Source: Bathynomus jamesi
Lineage: Eukaryota; Arthropoda; Malacostraca; Isopoda; Cirolanidae
Direction of reading: 5' to 3'
DNA: 64,000 bases
NCBI GenBank assembly: GCA_023014485.1
Contig: JAJOZX010001001.1
Location: 986,294-1,050,293, forward strand
Shown: positions 1 through 9,689 of the stretch, in pieces
Layout: each line of letters begins with the position of its first letter
How positions within the stretch are numbered: position 1 is the stretch's first letter
Made by a program: the position numbers and the translations under genes
Notes under the pieces: model-generated
The model's database searches: none
The model's input: only the letters and a program-made list of their open reading frames with translations
What the model was told of the DNA's origin: nothing

Positions 1-279
1 ATCTATTTCAAAAATATTCTGTTCTTGTTCACACAAAAGTGCTGTGTATGTCTCTTCACCAACATTTAACCCATCAGTTTCTGTAACAATTTCCTCGTCT
101 ATAATTATTATTTCCTGTTTAATTCTATTTAAACCACCCAAAATAGTATCATAATCCCTTTTATTTGGATTTTCTTTGCTATTAAAGCTAGTTAAAAGCC
201 TGGTAATGACTCCCTTCCTTGCTGATCTCTTCCTTTTTAATGATTTAATCTTTGCCTCAATTGCTTCACATTCAGCCAT
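1..279 (-). CDS. Partial BEL/Pao-like gag N-terminus (runs off window edge)
   Basis: On the minus strand an ATG at 279 opens a frame that stays open for 93 codons to the window edge. The product starts MAECEAIEAKIK and continues with a Lys/Arg-rich helix (KSLKRKRSARKG). That resembles the start of BEL/Pao retrotransposon gag proteins, which begin with a short helical region rich in LKxKR before the DUF1759-type domain. An acidic helix with little Cys or aromatic content follows. No LTR is visible upstream (280-960), so the element is truncated or its LTR is not recognised. It could instead be the first exon of a host coiled-coil protein. The frame is real; the family call is tentative. Confidence 0.45.
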   Translation of the reverse strand, partial: MAECEAIEAKIKSLKRKRSARKGVITRLLTSFNSKENPNKRDYDTILGGLNRIKQEIIIIDEEIVTETDGLNVGEETYTALLCEQEQNIFEID

Positions 280-980
280 ATTTTGTTTATTTTATTTTTC
301 CAAAAATAAGTCCCCCAAAATCCTAAAACCCTTTCAACTCTATAAATAAGCTTTATTTTATATTATGCATACAATAGTTAAGCTTTATTTTGGTTAAATA
401 GGCTAGGCTTCAGATTACCCTTATTCTAGAATTTTACCACATTTATGACCAAATGATAAGTTTTGAAGTATTTGAATTATTTCTTATTTTTATTTTTAGT
501 TAGGGCTTCGTAATTTATTATTATTTATATGTAGTGAATATTTGAAAAAGCCAAACATGGAATAAATTCTGTTCAGATGTCAAAATGTTTGATAAGGCGT
601 AATTTTATTTTTTTTGTTTGTTTTAATTTTATTTTATTCAAGGTTAAGGTTTTCACAGCAAATAACCCTTCCCCACACGGGAATTAATCTTTGAAGATTT
701 ATACATCGACAAAACATTTGGAAATTCATTCCTTGTTTCACCAAGGGTAGGGTATGTATTTCCCGTCATTCTTTGGAAAATATCCCTAATTTGGGTAGGT
801 AAACAATCAAATATTATGGCTTGGATAAACCATGCTGATTTCTCTGGATCTATGTTATTATTTTGTAGAGTTCAAGTTCTCCTTCTGATTTATTTTTTAG
901 TGTTATTATTTTTTTTTATGTCAATATGGCTTATCCAAGATTAGGTGGGTCTTCCATTTCGGTACTCCCAAATTTTCCAC
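280..980. other. AT-rich stretch without a recognised gene
   Basis: There is no sustained open frame on either strand. The sequence is AT-rich with several T-runs. It could be the 5' untranslated part of the retroelement on the minus strand, but I see no matching terminal repeat. Confidence 0.4.
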
Positions 981-1097
981 ACACCATATCCATCACAGGT
1001 TCTTGCCAAAACAGGCATACGAATGCTCATCTAATGTGTCATGAGTAAAGGATTAATTGCTTTACTTAGCAATGCGATCTCAGTATCAGAATTGTCA
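981..1097 (-). repeat. Fragment of hAT-like element A
   Basis: This segment matches 16932-17049, inside hAT-like element A, with only a few differences. Both contain 'atgctcatctaatgtgtcat' followed by the same cagtatcagaattgtca end. It is a detached, about 117-bp piece of the same family, so that family is present beyond the copies described below. Confidence 0.75.
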
Positions 1098-1442
1098 TTT
1101 TTTTTACCATATATGTGTATATATATATTAGAGTGAGCTACATATATATGGTAAAATCTTATAATGCAGAAATAAGAGCTCATGATGCATTTTACTCATT
1201 CCTTATGTTTAAAAAGACGTAAGACCGGATGTTGAGCTAAATCCATTAATATTTAAAGGTGGCGCAAGTTTGAAGAAATTTGCCACCCCAAACTGTATAA
1301 TGGTACTAAGGCTTCGAGTTGCACCACCTCTAAATATGCACAAATTGATCCAATTTTTTATTTCCAACATCGGTAGTGGTTGTGGAATATGGGTAAATGT
1401 CATGAGAAATATATTTTTCATTTTAATTTTTTTTAGACCACC

Positions 1443-1445
<3 letters not shown>

Positions 1446-1500
<55 letters not shown>
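1446..1500. repeat. (TA)n microsatellite
   Basis: An uninterrupted TA run. Similar arrays flank most mobile-element copies in this window and probably mark insertion sites or element tails. Confidence 0.95.
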
Positions 1501-1501
<1 letters not shown>

Positions 1502-1599
1502 GAGTGTGTGTATATATATAGGTTTCACGTAATCCTGTACATCTCCACCGTCACGTGACCCGTCACGTGACCTTAGTTGATACGTTGGAGGCTAAACAA

Positions 1600-1765
1600 T
1601 CCTATTCGTTCTGAAAGTGAGTGTTTTCTTGTCTTTTACGGTATAAAAGGACCGCGCTGAACGAGTACCACACTTAATAGTTATTTTCATTAGAACGCGT
1701 TTCACCAGCAATGACAATGGATTTCACCAGTTGTATCGAGATACTCTTGGAAGTGTCTTTTGCGT

Positions 1766-1794
<29 letters not shown>
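1600..1794 (+). promoter_or_regulatory. TATA-box promoter-like segment with short ORF
   Basis: A TATAAAAG box lies at 1642-1649, about 70 bp before an ATG at 1711. That ATG opens a 27-codon frame (MTMDFTSCIEILLEV...) that ends in a (TG)n run at about 1768-1792. Spacing of TATA box to a possible start site near 1670 is normal for RNA polymerase II. No downstream exon is recognised. It may be the start of a gene, virus-derived sequence or element whose remainder is lost. Confidence 0.3.
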
Positions 1795-1796
<2 letters not shown>

Positions 1797-1851
1797 GAAA
1801 TCTAAGATCATCCCATTGTATGTTGTGCGCGCCAATAAAAAAGGGGGATCA

Positions 1852-1930
1852 CTTTAACATATTGCTTCCCAGGAACCTCTCTTTAACATATTGCTTCCCA
1901 GTATTAATCACTTTAACATATTGCTTCCCA
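1852..1930 (+). repeat. Three tandem copies of a 20-bp motif
   Basis: The motif ctttaacatattgcttccca occurs at 1852-1871, 1881-1900 and 1911-1930 with 9-10 bp spacers. A second group with the same spacer (gtgttaatca in place of gtattaatca) lies at 2665-2741. The two groups are probably one array split by the material at 1931-2660. Confidence 0.85.
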
Positions 1931-2053
1931 ATATTTACGATAAGGAGTACGATAAAAAATGTTCGCTTTAATAAAGTAAACGCATAAAAAGTAAATCATA
2001 ACATGTTAAAATATTAGATTGAAAATAAATTTATTAGAATTGTTGCTCTATGT

Positions 2054-2255
2054 CAGTGGTCGGCGAACAGGGGTAAATTACCCCAAATGGGGTACATTTA
2101 AAACTTTTGGGGGTAATGCGTGCGGTATGAGAGACACCATATGCAACAATTTTAAGAGCAATTGGCTTGTTTTTGTTTGCTTTGAAGTCTGGGGGTAATT
2201 TCATTTTACTCAAATAGATTTTTGGGTAATACCCAAAAAGGTTCACCGACCCATG
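2054..2255. mobile_element. hAT-type MITE, 202 bp
   Basis: The ends CAGTGGTCGGCGAAC and its inverted partner (GTTCACCGACCCATG) form imperfect terminal inverted repeats of the common hAT type. The flanks CTCTATGT (2046-2053) and CTCTATAT (2256-2263) are an 8-bp target duplication with one mismatch, the length expected for hAT. There is no coding capacity. Confidence 0.8.
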
Positions 2256-2368
2256 CTCTATATGGTCACACAAATTAAAAAAATAGATTTCGGAAGAATC
2301 GGTCACGCCACATCATTTGCCACAAGTACGAGTTGAGTAGCTCCTTTTTTCATTCTTTCATTTCCTTT

Positions 2369-2573
2369 ACATATTTAATGTAGGTTAACTGAATGCCCGG
2401 TTAGGTCAACTGAGTGCCCGGTTAGGTCGACTGTACGCCCTTGACGATTGGTGAGGTTAAGTTGTGATATTTTCGTTAAAACTAACGAAAATATCACGAC
2501 TTAACCTAACCAATCATCAAGGGCGTACAGTTGACCTAACCGGGCATTCAGTTAACCTACATTAAATATATAA
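2369..2573. mobile_element. Foldback MITE (near-perfect palindrome)
   Basis: The two halves are inverted copies meeting in the centre near 2478 (gatattttcgtt / aacgaaaatatc) with almost no loop. Both arms carry the block 'gtacgccc...' and the gcccggttaggtc block, and the left arm has an extra 21-bp unit. The same modules recur in the element at 3733-4129, so the two are related. Confidence 0.75.
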
Positions 2574-2664
2574 AGAATGCCCGGTTAGGGCGTTTATAGC
2601 TTTGTTTACGGTCGGTAGGTTTCCTCCTAGATTACAACCTCTTTCTAACCAACCAACATTTCTC

Positions 2665-2741
2665 TTTTTAACATATTGCTTCCCAGTGTTAATCACTTTA
2701 ACATATTGCTTCCCCAATGCTTTGGGAAGCAATATGTGAAA
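2665..2741. repeat. 20-bp motif array ending in a hairpin
   Basis: Two more direct copies of the motif seen at 1852-1930 are followed by an inverted copy (ttgggaagcaatatgtgaaag). Copy and inverted copy form a hairpin with a loop of only a few bases near 2715-2721. Confidence 0.8.
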
Positions 2742-2893
2742 GTGATCCAAAAAGAGCGACACCTGACACCGCCTAGTAACCCCTCTCGGAGGGCACGCAT
2801 GTTTCCGTCGTGTTCAGTTGATCGCAATAGCCGTTGGTGTCCAGACGTATCTTTTATCTGTTAAAGATTTCTCACGTTAACGTTTAAATAACG

Positions 2894-3133
2894 ATGGCTT
2901 CTACATTCCTGAAGTGGTACTCGGCAAAGTCTACAGATGTGGTGAACACTCAAAGAACTTCTAGTCAGCCGTCTTTGGAGACATTTAAGTCTAGCCTAAA
3001 TCTTCTGAAATTGTGTGAACAGGATGCTCAAATGCTTTATGGATTTTCCGATAAGAGCATTACAAGCTTCCGCAATGCAAAAGATGTTTGTTCCCCAAAG
3101 TGGAACAATTTGCGCACGCTTTTTCTCGAATAG
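2894..3133 (+). CDS. Hypothetical 79-residue ORF
   Basis: This is an intact frame starting MASTFLKWYSAKSTDVV and ending in LRTLFLE. It is Ser/Leu-rich with no signal peptide, membrane span or motif I recognise. The ATG follows 'aataacg', an acceptable start context. A GTAAGT donor-like sequence lies just after the stop codon, and an acceptor-like tatcgcag precedes the ATG at 3316, so it might be one exon of a longer degraded gene. Confidence 0.25.
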   Translation: MASTFLKWYSAKSTDVVNTQRTSSQPSLETFKSSLNLLKLCEQDAQMLYGFSDKSITSFRNAKDVCSPKWNNLRTLFLE

Positions 3134-3732
3134 GGCCCGTAAGTGTGAATAAGTCTTTAACTTTATTTACCGTTTATATGTACAGAACTGTCGCTCGTGA
3201 AACAAATATAGTGAATCCTGTTATTCCTGATCAAGCTAGCTAAAAAGTCATTGGTACGCATCCCTGGCAACGCGTATGATAAAACTTTGAATCCTGTATT
3301 ACTTCTTTATCGCAGATGGAAAATTTCTCTAAGCATTTACCCGTTATAATGAGATCCAGTTTTAAACACTTATCTATACTGCCTAGGCGTGTCGAAGTTT
3401 TCATGTTGGATGAATTCCGTACACGAATTCATCACCGCATAGCAACAGACGCAGTTCATGTTCTACCTCGCACTACTCGTTAACTGATTCAACACGCGCG
3501 TCGTCCGTCTCACAACCACCTCAGAGATTGAATTGACGGGACGAGCTGTTCTCACAGACTCGATAGAACACTAATAGAAGATGGAGTTTCCGTTAAAGAG
3601 TATTCTGAGCGCTGTATACGACGTGTCCGTCTTCTAATCTGTGCGAGTGTTGAAGCGTAATACTGCCGCTATTAATTACGTACTTGAAACGAGGTGTTGA
3701 CAATCAAGCTCTGCTAAACTTAATGTCATTTA

Positions 3733-4129
3733 GGTACATACGTATTATCGGGACTACCAAACTGTTTATTATGTATTTTTGCTCCCGTCAATTTCGTTTA
3801 AACTAACGGAAATATCACAACCTAACCAATCATCAAGGGCGTACAGTTGACCTAACCGGGCATTCAATTAACCTAACCGGGCATTCAGTTGACCTAAAAG
3901 GGCCTTTTCCGTTTTATTTTTTTTTTCGTAGCTAACCTAACCCACCCTAAAATCTTTCCTTTTTTTAGATCATTAGAAATTTTCAACCATGAAATGCCCG
4001 GTTAGGTCAACTGTACGCCATTGATGATTGGTTAGGTTAAGTTGTGATATTTTCGTTAGTTTAAACGAAAATGACAAGAGCAAAAATACATAATAAACAG
4101 TTTGGTAGTCCCGATAATACGTAAGTACC
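3733..4129. mobile_element. Long-TIR MITE, 397 bp
   Basis: The terminal inverted repeats start GGTAC(A/T)TACGTATTATCG and extend over about 85 bp. The flanks GTCATTTA and GTTATTTA form an 8-bp target duplication with one mismatch. Inside are the same gcccggttaggtc-type modules as in 2369-2573. There is no ORF. TIR length and target length fit hAT- or MULE-related non-autonomous elements. Confidence 0.8.
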
Positions 4130-5249
4130 GTTATTTATTTTTAGTATTGAAGAGATGGCAAAAATCTTCATGGTGGTTGAGAAATGGTGTGAGAAGAGTA
4201 CAAAATACCCGTAGGGACGAGTGTAAAAAGAGAACAGATTAGTGATACTTCCTCATACGCCATTATTTGCATGCTGTGCATAAATCGTCATACAAACCAG
4301 CCCTGCGTTGATACATAACTGATGAGGAAGAATACTGCTGACAATAACGCCCTTATTCCTTCGCGAAACCTTTTCATTTTCGACAGATTGTTTGAAGTCA
4401 TCGGTTTCCGCAAACTAAAGCCCATATTAGACGATCGTGCCTTCGATATACATTAATTTGACGCGGTACTTAAATACACGTATACCGTGCTGCTTGATGA
4501 TTTTACCAAGTGTCGCAAAGAACAAGGCGAGAATGGTTTGGAACTGAAGACGTATTTTGAAGACGCAAACCCCTTGAAATATCATGAGCTTTGGTATAAC
4601 GGTATATAATGGTACAAGCCTGGTGTTTTATCGTTCACACAGAAGAATTATATCTTTCTATATGGCGCACTTGTAGCGCGATTTAGAAGAGTTTCTTAAT
4701 TTTCGATATGAGTTGTGAAGAATTTGTAGTTGAAGTCATTAGCGAGAAAAGATTGAGCGCGCACTTGAAAAGAGTTGTCTACCAACTTGGCTTTAAAGAT
4801 AATGCAGTAGACGATGCCCATGCTCGTGCTCGCTTTTCACTGTATTCTAGCAAGGTTTGAAGAGCGAGATGGTTGGGTTTTACCTACAACTGTAAAGTAG
4901 GATTAAAAAGAGTTTTAAACGCTCTAAAAGGACTTTGTATTAAATATAGACCCCTGCATAATTTAAGTGGTGAAACGATGTAAAATTGCATGTGCTGTGT
5001 TGTACAAAGTAATAAAGATGCAAATGTAGATGTAATTACTGTATATGCGAATTTACAATCCTATTTGAGAGTGGTTGAAAGTGATTTTGCAGAATGTATT
5101 ATTATTATTTCCATTTTATGTCTGATACATATATATTAAATAAGCCGAGTAAGTGTTATTTCTGGTTTTACAATTGTTGTATATACATATTTTAATTCGT
5201 CTTTACTGACTTTTATTACTTCTATTTCATGACTGAGGCGTATATACTA

Positions 5250-5294
<45 letters not shown>

Positions 5295-6155
5295 TATATA
5301 TATATAATAAACAGAGCATGTAATTGTGTTCCATTTCAGCCTTTACACGATGTATTACTACATATAATATTTGAATGTGTGTGTGTGTGTACGTGTGTGT
5401 GAGTACGCTCAGCCAGCTAGTAGGGTGCATGAAAACCCCATGTTTAGGAAACGTTTTCAATATACAGTACACTGGGACCCATGATAACTTTGTTCCACTA
5501 CTTGAAACAAATATTGTGACCAAATTTCATGCATTTCCATGATAATCTACCGGATCCACGTCGAGGTTGAAAATTTAACAAATTTCGAAGTTTTCAAGAA
5601 AAATTACATTTAAACAAAAATATTAAGGTAAAGTAAAACGCCACTAAAATCTAATGTATTAACGAGATTTAGCAACACTTTTAACAGTCTACATCACTTT
5701 TGAGTTAACTGAAAAGTGTGTTACCAGGATGCGGGACGGGGACCCATCTCGTTATGCATCCCACCGACCACTTTCCCCAACTTCCACCCATTTGCAAGTG
5801 GTTACTATTACTCTTATTACTTAATAGCTGCCAGATTCAGACTCTGTACTGAACGGACGCATTTCCTGAGCACTCTGATGTTGCTTTTACTTTTGCATAT
5901 TGCTAATAATTTTACTTTGGAAAGTTTTGATTTGTATATACTTGCGTTTATATTCACATTGTTATAGTTAAGTAATTGAATATTAGTGGTTTTTAGCGAT
6001 TTAGAAGTTTTCATAGCTGGCCGGCTTAATTTAACTTAAACTTGTGACGGTTATAAACTATTTTTAACTGCGTAATACCGTCGGAGAAACCGTCGTGTGT
6101 TAGGTGTGGCGTAAACAGGTGGTATTCGGATTTTAAAGATTATAATGGCGGTCCT

Positions 6156-9090
6156 ATGGCGATTACCGAGAGATCAGTTTGTTTCTTTTGCGAGTTAAGG
6201 GAGGAGATAGTTAACATAAAACGCAGTGTACGTGAGGTAACGGAAAGACTTTAAACGCTTGATGAGGGCAGGGGTAAGGCTACGGTTGACGAAAGCCGAA
6301 CCAATACTAACGTTGAAGACGTTAGTAATTTGAAGGTTGAGGTGCGTAACTTAGTTTCTTAGTTCTTAGGGTTGACAGAGTTAGGGACAAAGTGGATAGG
6401 ATTGACGTTGCCTCCGATCACTCGATCTTGGTGAAGATGGTAGGAGGCAAAGACTCGTATAGGCCTGATACGAGAGTGCCTGACCTTTTGGAGAGATATA
6501 GGGGGTTAATTAGGTCTCTGAAGGCGAGATCAGATAGGTCTTTAGTTCTAGGTATTACACCTTGGCACGGTTTGGGTCTTAGGATTACGTCAAAAACATT
6601 ATATTTAAATAATAAATTAGAAGAGATTTGTGCTGAGAAAAATGTACCCTTCGTAAAGCTGTGGTCCGAATTCAGTGATCCTAGCCTTTTTATAAGAGAT
6701 CGGGTGCATTTTAATGAAATAGATAATGCGAGGCTAGGTAGGTTAATTAACGAAATCGTACGAAAGCTGTATAGGTCGAAGCCGCATTTAAACGTTGTGG
6801 GTCCGGAAAACGCGGGCCCGACATGAAAAGTAGTTTAAAACGCCGGCCCGTGGTAAAAAAAACTTAAACGTCTTTTATTGTAACGCGCGTAGTATTAGAA
6901 ATAAATTAAACGAATTTAAGGCGATAATTTATTCCGGTAACTACGATATAGTTGCTATCACTGAAACGTAGTTAAATACCGTGACTCGGGACTTGTTGGG
7001 GGAATTGGATATACCAGGTTTTAAACTCTTTACTAATGATAGGTTACATAGGATTGATGACGGCGTTTTGCTGTACATTCGTAATTCCCTTAGGGCTATC
7101 GAGGTTAAGATAGATTTTCCGGCAGCAATTAATGCGATATTCGTTGAAGTTAGGGCGCGTAGTATTAGTTTTAATTTTGTTGTTGTTCATAGACCTCCTG
7201 TTCAACCCCTCGATACCGACACGAGATTTTACTCACTTCTTGGTAACTTTATTGACAATCGGAATAGTATAATTGTCGGAGACTTTAACTGCCCTATTGT
7301 TCATTACGAGACTTTTACTGGTAATGAGGAGGGTTTGAGATTGATTGAGTTCATGGAATATAATTTTTACGACAGATGGTTACCGACCAAGCGCGGTAAC
7401 ATATTTTAGATTTGGTGATGACGAACGGCGAAAATAAGTCGAAGTTTTAGAAGTAGGCGAGAGTTTAGGATGTAGTGATCATCAAATTCTTAGGTTTAAG
7501 TTTTGATAGAACACTAGGGATAGTAACGTAATAGAAGTCCCTGATTTTCGTAGGGCTAATTTTGATAGTTTTGCGGATAGATGATAGTAGTGGACTGGGA
7601 TAACTTATTTATGGGTAATGACACAAATTTGCATTGGGAGCGTTTAAAGAAAGTTTTATGAATATTGAAAGGGAGTTTATTCCTGGCAGGCCCAAGCGCG
7701 CTAGAAATCATGGTAGGCCCATGTGGTGGACTAGGGAAATAGGCGAGTTCATAAATGAATGTAACAGAGCGCAAAGACTTAATAAGCGCAATGGCACGGC
7801 AGCTAACTTTAATAGATAGATCGAGCTTAGACATCAGGTTAGAAGATCAGTTAGGAATGCTAAGCGTAATTTAGATACTTGTAGCTGCGGATAGTAAACA
7901 TAATCCAAAAACGTTTCATGAATACGTCAATAATCGGAAGCCAATAAAAGATAACATAGGCCCTCTAGTGGATGTTAACGGCGCTTTATCTTCTGACGCT
8001 CAGGCGATGGCGTGTATTTTCAATCGCCTTTTTGCGACAGTTTTTACCGTAGAAGACGTAAATAATGTTCCCAACGTGGACGATATCGTTCCATTTAGTA
8101 GCGAGACTATTTTGGATGAAATAACTGTTTACGAGGGTGAGATTGCGCATTATATCGATAGCCTAAAAGTTAGCATGGCTCCAGGCCCCGACGCTTTTTA
8201 TCCCAGACATTTGAAAGATTTGAAAGACGTTATCGTAGGCCCCTTGACGAAGATTTTTAATCAGTCACTCGAAACGGGGATTATTCCTGAAGACTTCATA
8301 TTAGCCAACGTCACGCAAATTAGCTTAACATCAATTGTCGGTAAACTTTTGGAATCCGTAGTTAGGGATCGTATCATCGATCACTTAGAAAGTAGAGATT
8401 TAATTAATAGTAGCCAGCATGGGTTTCGACGCGAAAGAGCTTGTTTAACTAATTTGTTAGAATTTTATAACGAAATAGTGGGCGAATACGATAGGCATAG
8501 AGCGGCTGACGTTATTTATTTAGATTTTAAAAAGGCGTTCGATACAGTTCGGCATAGAAGATTTATTGCGAAGGTTAAAGCGCATGGTATACGCGGTCAG
8601 GTAGCTAACTGGTTGGAGGAATGGCTTCGTGGAGACAGAGGGTCGTTGTTAATGGTAGTGAATCGGGGTGGTTGGATGTAGGTAGCGGCGGTGTCCCGCA
8701 GGGTTTAGTGTTAGACCAATTGCTATTCGTAATTTACATTAACGACATAGATGTAGGATTGACTAGTAACGTGTCAAAATTCGCGGATGATACTAAAATA
8801 GGCAGTAAGGTTGTTAACGAGGACGATAGAAATAGGCTCCAAGACAATGTAAATAGGATTATGGAGTGGACGGATAAGTGGCAGATGCAAATTAACTTTG
8901 ACAAATGTAAAGTTTTGCATTCACTCGAAACTAGGAGATTAAGGGGGGCTTATTGAAGTTTTCAAAATCGTTAATAACATCGATAACGTAAATTTTGACA
9001 AACTTTTCACTTTCGATAATAGCAATACTCATAATAACGGATTTAAGTTGCGTGGCAGACGTTTCATTGCTAATATCGCTACTTTTTAAA
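6156..9090 (+). mobile_element. CR1-like non-LTR retrotransposon, broken
   Basis: Plus-strand order: ORF1 from ATG 6156 (contains CFFCELREEI, then a helical stretch); a C-terminal SGNH-esterase-like part at 6392-6826 (ends ...LFIRDRVHFNEID, the usual D-x-x-H region); an AP-type endonuclease at about 6861-7420 (starts VFYCNARSIRNKLNEF, later SIIVGDFNCP); and reverse transcriptase at 7968-8956 (YLDFKKAFDTV, GVPQGLVLDQ, KFADDTKIG). ORF1 with an esterase domain is a known CR1/L2-group trait. It carries stop codons (one Trp position in the endonuclease is TAG), frameshifts, and a deletion near 8930 that removes the end of the RT before the C-terminal tail (8945-9090). Confidence 0.8.
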
Positions 9091-9575
9091 GTAATTGATA
9101 AATGGTAGAAGGATTACATAAACCACCACGGCTTATAGCATTCAAGAAACTTTCTTTTTTAGTTGTATCACTTTCACTCACTCCTTCTGTTGGAATCTCA
9201 ATATTTACTGTAGGAATTGTCATCTTTGACAAGAAGTTGACAGCAAGAAGGGCATTTTAGTGTCTTTTTGATTGATCTGGCAATGTACCCAGAAATATAA
9301 AATAGAATTGCATTGTCGTCAGGTGAAACACTTTCTAATTCAATTTGAAACTCTGCTTTCAAGAAGTACCATAGCATCAGTACCTATTTGCTGTTCCTTA
9401 GCATAATTCCTCCCTTCAAACGCATCTTTTATTGCTGACATACTGAAGTTGCAGAATTTTATTAAACTTTTGAGTCTTATTTTTTTTCCGCCTCAAGGAA
9501 TTGTCTTACACAGGCATAATAATTAGCACCATTTAGTTGTCGGTACCAACCAAAACGTCTTTCAATGCAATCTGA
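9060..9575 (-). pseudogene. P-element/THAP-type transposase C-terminal fragment
   Basis: Read on the minus strand from 9575, the frame gives ERRFGWYRQLNGANYYACV followed by RQFLEAEKKIRLKSLIKF. I associate this signature with the C-terminal region of P-element-like/THAP transposases of invertebrates. It breaks at about 9340; the next frame has an SISGYIARSIKKTLKCPSCC segment with a Cys pair. The N-terminal THAP finger and catalytic core are absent. It lies between the LINE and the hAT-like F transposase. The family call is from motif memory only. Confidence 0.5.
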
Positions 9576-9605
9576 ATACACACATAAATACACAATACAA
9601 TATAA

Positions 9606-9650
9606 ATACACACACACACACACACACGCACACACACACACACACACATG
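9606..9650. repeat. (AC)n microsatellite
   Basis: An AC run with one interruption, separating the P-like fragment from the F transposase remnant. Confidence 0.95.
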
Positions 9651-9689
9651 TTAAACATATATCGATATGTTTATGAACCATAATTAGAC

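Larger units (their letters stand above)
2776..5215 (+). other. Unidentified degenerate coding-like region
   Basis: Several broken plus-strand frames with protein-like composition lie here: 2894-3133, one opening at ATG 3316 (MENFSKHLPVIMRSSFKHLS...), one at about 4387-4687 (contains LKYTYTVLLDDFTKCRKEQG) and one at about 4710-4980 (MSCEEFVVEVISEKRLSAHL...). Single stop codons interrupt otherwise readable frames. A 397-bp MITE at 3733-4129 was inserted into it later. I recognise no domain. It may be an old gene, an integrated viral remnant or an unknown element. Phase changes between pieces suggest frameshifts or introns; I cannot tell which. Confidence 0.35.

Noticed and set aside
1852..2741. 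CRISPR-like array
   Set aside because: Motif copies are few with near-identical spacers, and the genome is eukaryotic.
2369..4060. Telomeric TTAGG/TAACC arrays
   Set aside because: ggttaggt and cctaacc units occur inside MITE modules but not as tandem pentamers.
5227..5523. ORFs rich in Tyr-Ile or Thr-His repeats (also near 11.9, 12.0, 39.2 and 44.0 kb)
   Set aside because: They read through TA and TG/AC microsatellites.
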